In this document: positions 26,630 to 35,976 of the stretch, piece by piece
How positions within the stretch are numbered: the stretch's first letter is position 1
Layout: the number at the start of each line of letters is the position of its first letter
Assembly (NCBI GenBank): GCA_901457705.2
Contig: LR590083.2
Location: forward strand, 1 to 64,000
Length of the DNA: 64,000 nt
Direction: 5' to 3'
Source: Beijerinckiaceae bacterium RH AL1
Lineage (GTDB): Bacteria > Pseudomonadota > Alphaproteobacteria > Rhizobiales > Beijerinckiaceae
Program-made: the position numbers and the translations under genes
Notes under the pieces: model-generated
Seen by the model: the letters and a program-made list of their open reading frames with translations, nothing else
The model's database searches: none
Told to the model about the DNA's origin: nothing

Positions 26630-27922
26630 TCACCCGCCCTGGCCCAAGCGCGCATACGCCGCATTCTTTACAAACCCATACCCCGCCGCGCCGACGAGCG
26701 AGGCCCCCGCGGCGACGACGAAGGCGATGTCGAACGAGCCCGTCTTGCTGACGATGATCCCCGTCACAAGAGGCGCGAGCCCGCCGCCGATCGAGCCGCC
26801 GATGTTCTGCACGGCCTCGAGCGTCGCGACGAGATGCGGCGGGGTCAGCGAGGCGCCGAGCGCCCAGGAGCACGAGCCGGCGCCGTAGCAGAAGAACATG
26901 GCGAGCGACATCACGGCGACCGAACCGTAAGTGTCGCCGATGAAGGGCGCGACGGCGGTGAGCGCGCCGGCGATCACCAGGCCGACGGCCGTCGGCCATT
27001 TGCGCGAGTCGATCGGGTCCATGTCGCGGCGCGCGAGCCAGTCGGAGAGGTAGCCGCCGCCGACGCCGCCGAAGAAGCCCGCGAACTGCGGCAGCGCGGC
27101 GAGGATGCCGGTCTGCGCGGTCGAGACGTGGCGGACGCGCTCGAGATAGTCGGGCAGCCAGGCGACGTAGAGCCAGGAGACATAGACGAGCCCGAAGAGG
27201 CCGACCATCATCGCCCAGGTCGTCGGGATGGCGAAGAGCTCGGCCCACAGCTTCGGGCCGGCCACCGCCGTGCTCTCGAGATCGCCGGCGTGGATCGCGT
27301 CGATGTCGGCCTGCGGCACGTTCGCCTGCTCGGGGTCGCGGTAGAAGGCCCACCACGCGGCGGCGACGACGAGCCCGAGCGCGCCCATCGCCACGAACAT
27401 TGCGCGCCAGCCGAAGGACAGCATGATCGCGGTGAGCAGCGGCGGCGCGATCGCCGGTCCGAGCGACGAGGCCGCGTTGAAGAGGCCGAGCGGCACGCCG
27501 CGGTCCTTGATCGGGAACCAGTTCACCGAGGCGCGGGCACCGGCCGTGAACATCGGCGACTCACCGGCGCCAAGGCCGGCGCGGGCGAACAGGAACTGGT
27601 TGAAGGTCTGCACCGTGCCCGCCGCCATCTGCGCCAGCGACCAGAAGACCATGCCGGCGGTCAGCATCAGGTGCGGGCCGAGACGATCGGTCACCGCGCC
27701 GATCGGTAGCTGGAAGACGGCATAGGCCCAGGCGAAGGCGGAGAGCAGCGCCCCCATCTGCCAGGGCGCGAAGTGCATCTCGTCGGCGATCGTGTGGTTG
27801 GCGACGGCGAGCGTCGAGCGGTCGACGTAGTTGACCACGCCGGCCGCGACGAGCAGCGCGATCATGATCCACTGGCGGCGGCGCGTCTCCGCGGAGAGGC
27901 GGGGTGCGGTGCGGGCGTCCAC
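26630..27922 (-). CDS. MFS transporter, anion:cation symporter type
   Basis: A 430-aa major facilitator with 12 predicted membrane helices. The first helix region VNYVDRSTLAVANHTIADEM and the loop IGAVTDRLGPHLMLTAGMVFW are typical of the ACS subfamily that takes up organic acids such as hexuronates, glucarate or related sugar acids. GLGAGESPMFTAGARASVNWF is another ACS-like segment. The substrate cannot be fixed from the sequence. It ends close to the AT-rich DUF6119 gene in convergent orientation and abuts the next membrane gene on its 5' side. Confidence 0.88.
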   Translation of the reverse strand: MDARTAPRLSAETRRRQWIMIALLVAAGVVNYVDRSTLAVANHTIADEMHFAPWQMGALLSAFAWAYAVFQLPIGAVTDRLGPHLMLTAGMVFWSLAQMAAGTVQTFNQFLFARAGLGAGESPMFTAGARASVNWFPIKDRGVPLGLFNAASSLGPAIAPPLLTAIMLSFGWRAMFVAMGALGLVVAAAWWAFYRDPEQANVPQADIDAIHAGDLESTAVAGPKLWAELFAIPTTWAMMVGLFGLVYVSWLYVAWLPDYLERVRHVSTAQTGILAALPQFAGFFGGVGGGYLSDWLARRDMDPIDSRKWPTAVGLVIAGALTAVAPFIGDTYGSVAVMSLAMFFCYGAGSCSWALGASLTPPHLVATLEAVQNIGGSIGGGLAPLVTGIIVSKTGSFDIAFVVAAGASLVGAAGYGFVKNAAYARLGQGG

Positions 27923-28348
27923 TCAGAGGCCGCGCCGGCTCGGGAGCGCGACCGCGTCGTCGCGCCAGGCAAGGACGAGGAAGAGGATGAAGCCCGCGTG
28001 GAACAGGGCCGCGCCCGGCGCGATCGCGGCCAGCGACCAGATCAGGCCCGGCGCCAGGGTCATGGGGATGAGCGCCGCGGCGTAGCCGAGCGCCAGCCGG
28101 GCCGAGGCCGGCCGGCGGAGCCGCCACTGCACGAGGGCCAGGGCGGCGAACGCCATCGCGCCCTTCACGATCGCCATGAAGCGCAGGAGCAGCACGAGCT
28201 GCCACTCCATGTCGCCCGTCCCCGCCTGCAGCCAACGCCCGACGAGCACGCCGGCGAGCCCGGCGCCGCCGACCGCCGCATAGAGGAGCACCTCGCGCGG
28301 AACGCGGGCGCCGACGGACGAAGCTTGGGAGACGGAAAGATCTGACAC
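27923..28348 (-). CDS. Hypothetical four-helix membrane protein
   Basis: A 141-aa protein with about four hydrophobic segments (VLLYAAVGGAGLAGVLVG, FMAIVKGAMAFAALALV, LALGYAAALIPMTLAPGLIW, ALFHAGFILFLVLAW). Its stop directly abuts the MFS start, so the two are probably one transcript. No family is recognised; an accessory membrane protein or an unrelated small integral protein are both possible. Confidence 0.7.
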   Translation of the reverse strand: MSDLSVSQASSVGARVPREVLLYAAVGGAGLAGVLVGRWLQAGTGDMEWQLVLLLRFMAIVKGAMAFAALALVQWRLRRPASARLALGYAAALIPMTLAPGLIWSLAAIAPGAALFHAGFILFLVLAWRDDAVALPSRRGL

Positions 28349-28440
28349 GGCGCGCCTCAGGGTGAGGGGAGAGGCTAGCGCAGTTCCGCGGCGCCCTCCA
28401 GCGGCTCGACGCCGCGGCGTGGCAGAGCTAAGACGCGGCC

Positions 28441-29364
28441 ATGCGCATCCTCATCCTCGGCGCCGGGGCGATCGGCGGCTACTACGGCGGCAGGCTCGCG
28501 GCGGCCGGGCGCGACATCACCTTCCTGGTCCGGCCGGCCCGCGCCGCGGCGCTCGCCGAGAAGAAGCTGACGATCTCGAGCCCGGGCGGCGATGTCGCGA
28601 TCTCTGCCAATACCGTCACCCGCGACGCGCTGAAGGCCGCGTACGATCTCGTGGTGTTGGGCTGCAAGGCCTACGATCTCGCGGACGCGATCACGGCGGT
28701 CGGACCGGCGGTCGGGCCGGGCACGACGGTGCTGCCCCTGCTCAACGGCCTCGCGCATCTCGAGACGCTCGATGCGGCCTTCGGCGCCGAGAAGGTGATC
28801 GGCGGCTGTGCTCATATCTCCGTCACCCTCGCCAAGGACGGCTCGATCCTGCATTTCGCCAAGCTCGATTCCCTGACCTTCGGCGAGCGCTCCGGCGGCA
28901 GCAGCGCGCGCTGCGAGGCGATCGCCGCCGCCTTCGCGGGCGCCGGCTTCAGGAGCGTGCCGAGCGACAACGTCATGCAGGTGATGTGGGAGAAGTTCGC
29001 CCTCATCACCGCCGCCTCGGGCCTGACGGGCGCCATGCGGGCGCCGATCGGCGCCATCATGGCGACGCGCGACGGGACTCGGATCGCCAACGAGATGATC
29101 GCCGAGTGCGAGGCCGTGGCGGCGGCCTCCGGCGTGCCCGTGCGGCCGCAGGCGCACACAATGGCGACGGGGCTGCTGACGGCGGCGGGCTCGCCGTTCA
29201 CCGCCTCCATGCTGCGCGACATCGAAGGCGGCGGCGAGATCGAGTGCGAGCACCTGCAGGGCGACATGATCCGGCGCGCCGAGGCGCTGGGCGTCGCGAC
29301 GCCGGTGCTCGCCATGGCCTATTGCCATCTGCAGGCCTACCGGAATCGGCGAGCGCAGGGGTGA
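28441..29364 (+). CDS. Ketopantoate reductase (ApbA/PanE) family protein
   Basis: A 307-aa NADP-dependent reductase. The N-terminal Rossmann motif is ILGAGAIGGYYGGRLA; the C-terminal helical domain holds the catalytic Lys in QVMWEKFALITAAS and the substrate-binding Asn/Ser segment AAGSPFTASMLRDIEGG. The family converts 2-dehydropantoate to pantoate in CoA synthesis, but many bacteria have several paralogues with other 2-keto substrates, so I do not assign panE. A GST gene begins 4 bp after its stop. Confidence 0.88.
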   Translation: MRILILGAGAIGGYYGGRLAAAGRDITFLVRPARAAALAEKKLTISSPGGDVAISANTVTRDALKAAYDLVVLGCKAYDLADAITAVGPAVGPGTTVLPLLNGLAHLETLDAAFGAEKVIGGCAHISVTLAKDGSILHFAKLDSLTFGERSGGSSARCEAIAAAFAGAGFRSVPSDNVMQVMWEKFALITAASGLTGAMRAPIGAIMATRDGTRIANEMIAECEAVAAASGVPVRPQAHTMATGLLTAAGSPFTASMLRDIEGGGEIECEHLQGDMIRRAEALGVATPVLAMAYCHLQAYRNRRAQG

Positions 29365-29368
29365 CGAC

Positions 29369-29998
29369 ATGATCCGGCTGATCAGCGCGACGCCGTCGCC
29401 GTTCGCCCGCAAGGTCCGCATCGCGCTCATCGAGAAGGCCATCCCGTTTAAGCTGACGACCGAGGTGCCGTGGAACAGCGACACGACGCTGCCGACCCAC
29501 AATCCGCTCGAGAAGCTCCCCGTCCTCATCCCGGACGACGAGGAGGCGGTCTACGATTCGCGCTTCATCCTCGAATGGCTCGAGGCGCGCTATCCGACAC
29601 CGGCGATGTTTCCAGCCGATCGCGAGGCGCTTCTCGCGGCGCGACGAATCGAGGTGATCGCCGACGGTGTCTGCGACGCCGTGATCCTCTCCCTGTTCGA
29701 GCGGCAGCGCGCGGCGCCGAGCGAGCCGTGGCTGGCGCGCCAGCGCCGCAAGATCGACGGCGGCGTCGCCGCGCTGGCGGCTCGCTGCAGCGGCCGGCGC
29801 TTCGCGGTGGGCGATGCCTTCGGCCTGGCCGACATCGCCGCCGGCAGCGCGCTCGGCTATCTCGCGGTGCGCCTGCCGGAGAAGGATTGGCGCGCCGAGC
29901 ATCCCGATCTCGTCGGCTATGCCGAGACGCTCTTCGCGCGGCCCTCGTTCGCGTCGACACAGCCGACGCCGCAGACCGTGCGCGACCCTGTCGTCTGA
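29369..29998 (+). CDS. Glutathione S-transferase family protein
   Basis: A 209-aa protein with an N-terminal thioredoxin-like domain (LISATPSPFARKVRIALIEK, where Ser/Pro of the SPFARKVR motif contact glutathione; NPLEKLPVLIPDDEEAVYDS) and a helical C-terminal domain (FAVGDAFGLADIAAGSALGY). It conjugates or reduces substrates with glutathione, matching the gshA gene in this window. The start lies 4 bp after the reductase stop, so the two are co-transcribed. Confidence 0.88.
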   Translation: MIRLISATPSPFARKVRIALIEKAIPFKLTTEVPWNSDTTLPTHNPLEKLPVLIPDDEEAVYDSRFILEWLEARYPTPAMFPADREALLAARRIEVIADGVCDAVILSLFERQRAAPSEPWLARQRRKIDGGVAALAARCSGRRFAVGDAFGLADIAAGSALGYLAVRLPEKDWRAEHPDLVGYAETLFARPSFASTQPTPQTVRDPVV

Positions 29999-30090
29999 CG
30001 GGTGGGCGCAGCCTGCCCGAGGGGCAGTCGGTAAAGGCGCCTTAACCATTTCCTGATGTTCTCGCGGCGAGCGGCCCGCGGGAGAGATCG

Positions 30091-31590
30091 GTGAAAGTCT
30101 ACGACGCCTTCGTCATCGGCGCCGGTCCGGCGGGACTCACCACGGCCTATCAGCTCGCCAAGGCGGGCAAGAGCGTCCACGTCATCGAGCAGGATCCGAC
30201 CTACGTCGGCGGCATCAGCCGCACGGTCGATTACAAGGGCTTCCTGTTCGACATCGGCGGCCATCGCTTCTTCTCGAAATCCAAGGAGGTGGTCGACCTC
30301 TGGAACGAGATCCTGCCCGACGATTTCATCGATAGGCCGCGGCTCTCGCGCATCTATTACAAGGGCAAGTTCTACGCCTATCCGCTCAAGGCCTTCGAGG
30401 CCCTGCGAAACTTAGGGATCTTCGAAAGCATCGCCTGCGTCGCCTCCTACGGCCTGGCGCGCATGATGCCCGTGCGCCGGCCCAAGACCTTCCACGGTTG
30501 GGTCCGCAACCAGTTCGGCGAGCGTCTCTTCTCGATCTTTTTCAAGACCTACACCGAGAAGGTGTGGGGCATGACGTGCGACGAGATTTCGGCGGACTGG
30601 GCTGCGCAGCGCATCAAGGGCCTCAGCCTCTCCGCGGCCGTCATCGACGGCCTGCGGCGGTCGTTGAAGCTGAAGAGCAGGGAGGTCACCGAGGGCGGCG
30701 CCAAGACGCTGATCGAGAGCTTCCGTTATCCGCGGCGCGGTCCCGGCATGATGTGGGAAGCCGCCGCGGCGAAGCTGAAGGCGATGGGTGGTACGCTCGC
30801 CATGGGCACGAAGCTCGAGAGCCTCGCCTACGACGAGGCGAGCGGGATCTGGACCGTCACGGCGAACGACACGGCAGGCGCGCGGACCACGTACCTCGCG
30901 CGCGACGTCGTCTCCTCCGCCCCCATCCAGGAGCTCGTCGCACTCATCACGCCGAAGCCGCTGTCGCTCTTCCACGCGCGCTCGCTGAAGTACCGCGACT
31001 TCCTCACCGTCGTGCTCATCGGCAGGCCGCAGAAGGAACTGCCGGACAACTGGATCTACATCCACGATCCGTCGGTGAAGGTCGGCCGCGTGCAGAACTT
31101 CCGCTCCTGGTCGCCGGACATGATCCCCGACGGCATCTCGACGTGCCTCGGTCTCGAGTATTTCTGCTTCGAAGGCGACGGCCTGTGGTGCGCGTCGGAC
31201 GCCGAGCTCGTGGCGCTGGGCACGCAGGAGATCGCCCGCATCGGCTTGATGGCGCCGGACGACGTCTACGACGCCTGCGTTGTGCGGCAGGCCAAGGCCT
31301 ACCCCGTCTACGACGAGACCTATGCCGAGAACGTCGCCGTCGTCCGTCGCGAGATTTCGCTGCGGTTCCCGAGCCTGCACCTCGTCGGCCGCAACGGCAT
31401 GCACAAGTACAACAACCAGGACCACGCGATGATGACCGGCATGCTGACCGCCGCCAACATCATCGCCGGCGAGAACCTCTACGACACCTGGCAGGTCAAC
31501 GAGGATGCCGAATACGGCGAGGCCGGCGCCTCGGGCGCGCAGCACGCCCTAGCGAGCGAGCGGCTGGTGCCGAAGCGGGTTGCCGCTTGA
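30091..31590 (+). CDS. FAD-dependent oxidoreductase (amine-oxidase/PPOX-like)
   Basis: A 499-aa flavoprotein starting at GTG. The FAD motif IGAGPAGLTTAYQLAKAGKS is followed by VIEQDPTYVGGISRTV and HRFFSKSKEV. The middle has FFKTYTEKVWGMTCDEISADW, a segment shared with UDP-galactopyranose mutase-like and protoporphyrinogen-oxidase-like proteins encoded in cell-surface glycan loci. The C-terminal flavin segment is NGMHKYNNQDHAMMTGMLTA. It is overlapped at its stop by the GtrA-fusion gene, so a role in lipid-linked sugar or surface polymer modification is inferred. Confidence 0.85.
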   Translation: MKVYDAFVIGAGPAGLTTAYQLAKAGKSVHVIEQDPTYVGGISRTVDYKGFLFDIGGHRFFSKSKEVVDLWNEILPDDFIDRPRLSRIYYKGKFYAYPLKAFEALRNLGIFESIACVASYGLARMMPVRRPKTFHGWVRNQFGERLFSIFFKTYTEKVWGMTCDEISADWAAQRIKGLSLSAAVIDGLRRSLKLKSREVTEGGAKTLIESFRYPRRGPGMMWEAAAAKLKAMGGTLAMGTKLESLAYDEASGIWTVTANDTAGARTTYLARDVVSSAPIQELVALITPKPLSLFHARSLKYRDFLTVVLIGRPQKELPDNWIYIHDPSVKVGRVQNFRSWSPDMIPDGISTCLGLEYFCFEGDGLWCASDAELVALGTQEIARIGLMAPDDVYDACVVRQAKAYPVYDETYAENVAVVRREISLRFPSLHLVGRNGMHKYNNQDHAMMTGMLTAANIIAGENLYDTWQVNEDAEYGEAGASGAQHALASERLVPKRVAA

Positions 31591-33953
31591 GCCTGGTCGC
31601 CGGTCGAGATCGCAGCCTCAGGCGCGCGGCGACCATCCCACGTGCTCTCGTCGATCTTTGCGGCTATGCCGCGGCGAGCGCGGTGGCGCTGGGGATCGAT
31701 TACGGTCTCTTGCTCGGCCTCGTCGCTGCGGGCCTGAATTATCTCGTCGCCGCCGCGATCAGCTTCTGCGCGGGCATGGGCGCCTGCTACTGGCTCAGCG
31801 TCCGCTACGTCTTCGCCGATCGCCGACCGTCCTCCCAACGGGTCGAGGCCGCCCTCTTCTTTGCGGTCGGCATGGCCGGCCTGGCGCTGACCCAGGTGCT
31901 GCTCTTCACGTTCGTCTCGTGCGGCCATCTGCCGGTCGCGCTCGCGAAAATCCCGACCGCGGGGCTGGTGTTCGCCTTCAATTTCGTCGGCCGTCGCAGC
32001 CTGGTCTTCTTTGCCCCGAAGCCGTCCAGTCCCGAAGACGCCGCGGCCGGACCCGGCACCGCACTGTTTCGGCGCCTAGCAAACCTGTCCCTGACGGACG
32101 TCAGCGTAGGCGTCGCGCTGGCTTTAGTATGGGGGCTTGGCCACACTTACCTCGGTATCGAAGGCGACGGGCGCATCTATATGGGCCGCGTCCTCGCCGA
32201 CCTCGACCCGGCCGGCGCCGGTCGCGACCTCATCTTCCTGCTGGACGGCCAGTCGAAGTTCACTCTGTACAGCGCATTCGCCGCGGGGCTGATCCGCTGG
32301 GTCGGCTTCGCGCCGGGCGTCGTGGTGCTGGCGCTTCTCAGCGTCGTGGTCTGGTACGTAGCGATCGTCGTGTTCGTCCGGACTATCGCGCCGGGCCGGC
32401 CCCTGATGATCGTGCTCGCCGCAGTCGTCGCTCTGCCTCGCTTCTACGGGCCTTGGGGCATCTTCGGTGCGGCCGAAACCATGGCCATTCCCCGGCCGCT
32501 CGCCGAAGCCGGCGTAATCTTCGCCTTCGCGGCCCTAAGCGGTGAGCGCTATTTGCTGGCAGCCGCATGTCTCTTCGGCGCCGCCCTGTTCCATCCGATC
32601 ATGGCTGCGCCTGGGCTCTGCGTGCTCCTCATTCTGCTTGGGCGGCGCGATCGCCGCTGGTTCGTGGCGGCGGCCCTTGCGGTCGCGGGGCTCGTCATCG
32701 TGGCAGCCTCCGGTCTTCCGGTCGCGTCGCGCCTCCTCGTCACCATGGATGCGGCGTGGCGTGCGACGTTGACGGAGCGCACCCCCTATCTGTTCGTCGG
32801 GCTCTGGCCGATCCAGAGCTACGCGACGCCGCTCGTCCAGATCACCACGATCCTGATCGGCGCCTCGTTTCTGGAGTCTCGTTTCCGGATCATCTTCACG
32901 TCGGTGGTCGCCGTCGGCCTTTTTGGTTTCGGTCAGTCGTTTGTGTTCTGCGACCTGCTCGGCGACGTGCTGTTTGCGCAGGCGCAGGTCTGGCGTTGGT
33001 TGTGGCCGATCGGCGCGCTGGCTCCAGTGGCCGCCGGCGTCTGCCTGTGGCGTCTGCCCGAACGCGGCCCGGCCGGCCACCTCGTGCTGGTCGCGCTTTG
33101 CGTCGGCTGGTTATCGACCGTCCCGGCCGTTGCGGCGGTTGCCGCTGTCGCCGCCGCGGCAGCCGCGATCGCGCGGCCGGTCTTTCGGCCTGCTCTGGTC
33201 CCGTTCCTGTGGAGCGTCGTAGGCCTGGTCGCCGTCTCCAATCTTTGGAGCGACTTGAGCATCGTCGGGATGTACGACGGGCCTCCCGGCCTCCCGGTGC
33301 TCTGGGCTGTCGTCTGGTCTACCGGTCTATCGTCCGTCCCGCTACTGATGCTTGCATTTGCCGCGTGGCGCCGGCCAGACGCGCGAGCAACGCGGATCGC
33401 CGCGCCCGTCTTCGCAGCGGCGGCTCTCGTTCTTCTTGCATTGGTCTGGGACGCACGCACCCCGCGCAGGGCCGACGCCGATACGGCCGTGCTGAAGCCG
33501 GACCTCACGGCTTTGCTGAACAAGCGCCCGGGCGCTGTGCTTTGGCTCGGCGGCGAGGAAATCTGGTATTGGGCCCACCGTCCGAACTGGGTCAGTGCGG
33601 TTCAAGGCGCCGCTCTGGTTTTCTCGCGCGATCTCGCGCTGTCCTGGCATGACCGCGCCGACCAGCTGGTGCGCTTCGGCCTTGCCACCCGCAATTTCCT
33701 GAACCCGTGGGAGACCAACGTGGCGGCGCTGCCGCTCATTCTCGACCGTGAAAAGGTGCTGGGATTCTGTCGGCTTTCCGATGCGCCCGCCTGGATCGTC
33801 GCTCCTCTCTTCGACGGCGGATCAGTGCCGTCGGGCCTCGGCGCGACGATCTGGCAGGCGCCCGGCAAAAAGTGGGATGGATTTTTGAAGTATGACGTCA
33901 ACCGGCGCTCTTCCTCGAGCTATCTGATCGTGCCCTGCGCGCCTTCACCCTAG
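31587..33953 (+). CDS. GtrA-domain fusion membrane protein
   Basis: A 788-aa integral membrane protein starting at TTG 31587, whose TTGA overlaps the oxidoreductase stop. Residues about 20-145 are a four-helix GtrA domain (LVDLCGYAAASAVALGIDYG, ending KIPTAGLVFAFNFVGRRSLVF), the type that moves polyprenyl-linked sugars across the membrane. The rest has roughly ten more helices and a soluble-looking C-terminal part (about 620-788, from ALLNKRPGAVLWLGGEEIWY), recalling GT-C-like polytopic enzymes, though I recognise no named glycosyltransferase motif. The frame is open upstream within the oxidoreductase gene, but that stretch is a shadow. Confidence 0.8.
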   Translation: MSLVAGRDRSLRRAATIPRALVDLCGYAAASAVALGIDYGLLLGLVAAGLNYLVAAAISFCAGMGACYWLSVRYVFADRRPSSQRVEAALFFAVGMAGLALTQVLLFTFVSCGHLPVALAKIPTAGLVFAFNFVGRRSLVFFAPKPSSPEDAAAGPGTALFRRLANLSLTDVSVGVALALVWGLGHTYLGIEGDGRIYMGRVLADLDPAGAGRDLIFLLDGQSKFTLYSAFAAGLIRWVGFAPGVVVLALLSVVVWYVAIVVFVRTIAPGRPLMIVLAAVVALPRFYGPWGIFGAAETMAIPRPLAEAGVIFAFAALSGERYLLAAACLFGAALFHPIMAAPGLCVLLILLGRRDRRWFVAAALAVAGLVIVAASGLPVASRLLVTMDAAWRATLTERTPYLFVGLWPIQSYATPLVQITTILIGASFLESRFRIIFTSVVAVGLFGFGQSFVFCDLLGDVLFAQAQVWRWLWPIGALAPVAAGVCLWRLPERGPAGHLVLVALCVGWLSTVPAVAAVAAVAAAAAAIARPVFRPALVPFLWSVVGLVAVSNLWSDLSIVGMYDGPPGLPVLWAVVWSTGLSSVPLLMLAFAAWRRPDARATRIAAPVFAAAALVLLALVWDARTPRRADADTAVLKPDLTALLNKRPGAVLWLGGEEIWYWAHRPNWVSAVQGAALVFSRDLALSWHDRADQLVRFGLATRNFLNPWETNVAALPLILDREKVLGFCRLSDAPAWIVAPLFDGGSVPSGLGATIWQAPGKKWDGFLKYDVNRRSSSSYLIVPCAPSP

Positions 33954-34094
33954 CGGGCTGTCACCTCATCGGGTTCGAGGTGCACGGTTTCCGTCGACGG
34001 TGCGACGCGAGACGCAGATAATCTGGGGGGATCCTGCCTCGATAGAAGCCAAGTTTTCCCTTAGGTTGATTGGGGAATAACTAGGGACTTCGGC

Positions 34095-35555
34095 ATGCGC
34101 GACATCGCGACGGTGACGACGGACACTCCGCCGGCTTCGCGTCGCCGTCTGCCCCGCTTCGGCCTCGCCGGCCGCCTGATCGTCCTCATCGCCGTCTTCG
34201 TCATGACCGCCGAGGTCATGATCTACGTCCCGTCGATCGCCAACATGCGCTTCAACTGGGTGCGTCACCACCTCGCCGGTGCCGAGACGGCGGCCTGGGT
34301 GCTGGAGAACGCGCCTGACAAGCTCCTGTCCGACACGTTCTCGCGCGAGCTCCTGAAGAATGTCGAGGCCCGGCTGATCGTGCTCGACCAGAACGGCACG
34401 CGACGCATCCTCGCGGCGGGCAACCTGCCGAGCAGGATCGACGAGGTCGACGATCTGCGGGAGAGCGACTGGCCGAGTCTGCTCGGCGCCGCCTACCGCA
34501 CCATCGTCGCGCCGCCGGGGCGCGTCCTCACCCTGGTGAGCCCGATGCCGAACGGCGGCGGCGACCTCATCGAGGTCACCATGGACGAAGCGCCGCTGAA
34601 GCGCGCCATCGGCATGTTCTCGCGCCGCCTGCTCATCTACTCGCTCATCGTCTCGGTGATCGTCGCGACGCTGGCGGCCTTCGCGATGCACCGGATGATC
34701 CTGCGGCCCGTGCGACGGCTCACCGACTCGATCGTCGAGTTCGGCGCCGACCCCGGCGACCGCTCGCGGATCATCCAGCCGTCGGCCGCGCCGCACGAGA
34801 TCGGCCAGGCAGAGCGCGCGCTCGCCGTCATGCAGGAAGCCCTCGCGCTCGAACTGTCGCAGAAGAAGAACCTCGCCAACCTCGGGCTCGCCGTCGCCAA
34901 GATCAACCACGACATGCGCAACATGCTGTCGGCGGCGCAGATCCTTACCGATCGTCTCGGCAACATCACCGACCCTCTGGCGCAGCGCCTCGCGCCCAAG
35001 CTCGTCGCCACGCTCGACCGCGCGATCCGCTTCTGCCAGGCGACGCTGACCTACGGACGCGCCGCCGACGAGCCGCCGCGCCCGCGCCAGCTGGCGCTGC
35101 GGGGCATCGTCACCGAGGCCGTGGAGACGGTGGCCCCGGTCGCGCATTCGCCGGTGCGCGTCGAGAACGAGGTGCCCTCCGACTTCGAGCTGAGTGCCGA
35201 CGCCGAGCAGATGTTCCGCATCCTCCTGAACCTGATCCGCAACGGCGTCGAGGCGGTGGAGCGCGCCGGCGCGGCGCCGGGGCGCCTGCCGATGGTCGTG
35301 GTCCGCGCGTGGCGCGAAAGCTCGATGACGATCATCGAGGTCGCCGACACCGGCCCGGGCATCCCCGTCGCCTTGCGCCCGAAGATCTTCTCGGCGTTCC
35401 AGAATTCCACGCGGCCCGGGGGCACGGGGCTGGGGCTGGCGATCGTCGCAGACCTGGTGCGGGCGCATGGCGGCACGATCGCGCTGCGCGACGGCGAGGA
35501 CTGGCCGGGCGCCTGCTTCCGCATCACGCTGCCCTGGCTCCCGACCCGCGCGTGA
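34095..35555 (+). CDS. Sensor histidine kinase
   Basis: A 486-aa membrane kinase. Helices at about 25-50 and 175-205 flank a periplasmic sensor region of about 125 residues. Then come a HAMP-like segment (HRMILRPVRRLTDSI), the phosphoacceptor His in KINHDMRNMLSAAQIL, and an HATPase_c domain with N-box LNLIRNGVEAV, G1 DTGPGIPV and G2 GTGLGLAIV. No response regulator is adjacent, so it is an orphan kinase here. It ends 9 bp before the interrupted arfB. Confidence 0.93.
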   Translation: MRDIATVTTDTPPASRRRLPRFGLAGRLIVLIAVFVMTAEVMIYVPSIANMRFNWVRHHLAGAETAAWVLENAPDKLLSDTFSRELLKNVEARLIVLDQNGTRRILAAGNLPSRIDEVDDLRESDWPSLLGAAYRTIVAPPGRVLTLVSPMPNGGGDLIEVTMDEAPLKRAIGMFSRRLLIYSLIVSVIVATLAAFAMHRMILRPVRRLTDSIVEFGADPGDRSRIIQPSAAPHEIGQAERALAVMQEALALELSQKKNLANLGLAVAKINHDMRNMLSAAQILTDRLGNITDPLAQRLAPKLVATLDRAIRFCQATLTYGRAADEPPRPRQLALRGIVTEAVETVAPVAHSPVRVENEVPSDFELSADAEQMFRILLNLIRNGVEAVERAGAAPGRLPMVVVRAWRESSMTIIEVADTGPGIPVALRPKIFSAFQNSTRPGGTGLGLAIVADLVRAHGGTIALRDGEDWPGACFRITLPWLPTRA

Positions 35556-35564
35556 CGGCCTGAC

Positions 35565-35659
35565 ATGACGACGATCACGATCGCGCCGCACGCCGCGATC
35601 GACGACAGCGAGCTCACCTACACGTTCGCGCGGGCGGGCGGTCCCGGCGGCCAGAACGT
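35565..35659 (+). pseudogene. arfB: arfB 5' fragment, interrupted after the GGQNV codons
   Basis: ArfB (ICT1/YaeJ-like) hydrolyses peptidyl-tRNA on stalled ribosomes through a GGQ loop. This fragment encodes MTTITIAPHAAIDDSELTYT...GGPGGQNV and then runs into unrelated sequence, reading 16 more codons to a stop at 35711. The missing remainder, beginning NKVESAVHLRFDV, is at 44075-44402. Joining the two gives one continuous 141-codon-scale arfB with the junction CAGAACGT/CAAC. The gene was therefore split by insertion of the 35660-44074 element. Confidence 0.92.
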
Positions 35660-35747
35660 AGAAGGAATCGCCCCTTTGAACGATACTCTTACAACAAAAA
35701 CAGCAACTTAGCGTCGGTATCTTCTCGGTTTCGCGGCATTCGCATAC

Positions 35748-35777
35748 TGGCGCGAAGCGCGTGAGCGCTTCGCGCCA
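35748..35777. repeat. Left-end inverted repeat 1
   Basis: A perfect 13-bp palindromic pair, TGGCGCGAAGCGC and GCGCTTCGCGCCA, separated by GTGA. It lies 90 bp inside the left boundary of the element. There is no T-run on either strand to make it a normal terminator, so a recombination-site or regulatory hairpin is more likely. Confidence 0.75.
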
Positions 35778-35806
35778 AAAGAGGCTCGTTTCGAAACCAA
35801 AATCCA

Positions 35807-35853
35807 GCATTCGGCGTGGCGAGCTGGTTGGATTGCACAGCCACGCCGAATGC
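35807..35853. repeat. Left-end inverted repeat 2
   Basis: A perfect 14-bp inverted repeat, GCATTCGGCGTGGC and GCCACGCCGAATGC, with a 19-bp spacer. It follows inverted repeat 1 by 30 bp and precedes the cargo arfB. With repeat 1 it makes an unusually structured left terminus; no T-run follows. Confidence 0.75.
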
Positions 35854-35976
35854 GACGCGCGAGATGCTGATCGTTAGCTGGGGAAGGGGGGTGCGGGGGG
35901 GAGGGGTTCGTCGCCACCTCCACTCAATTTCTGGTGAGGCGTAGTACCACCAACCCGACCGAGTAAGGAAATAGCG

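Noticed and set aside
35748-35777. Left-end palindrome as a rho-independent terminator
   Set aside because: No T-run follows on either strand, so it is listed as a repeat.
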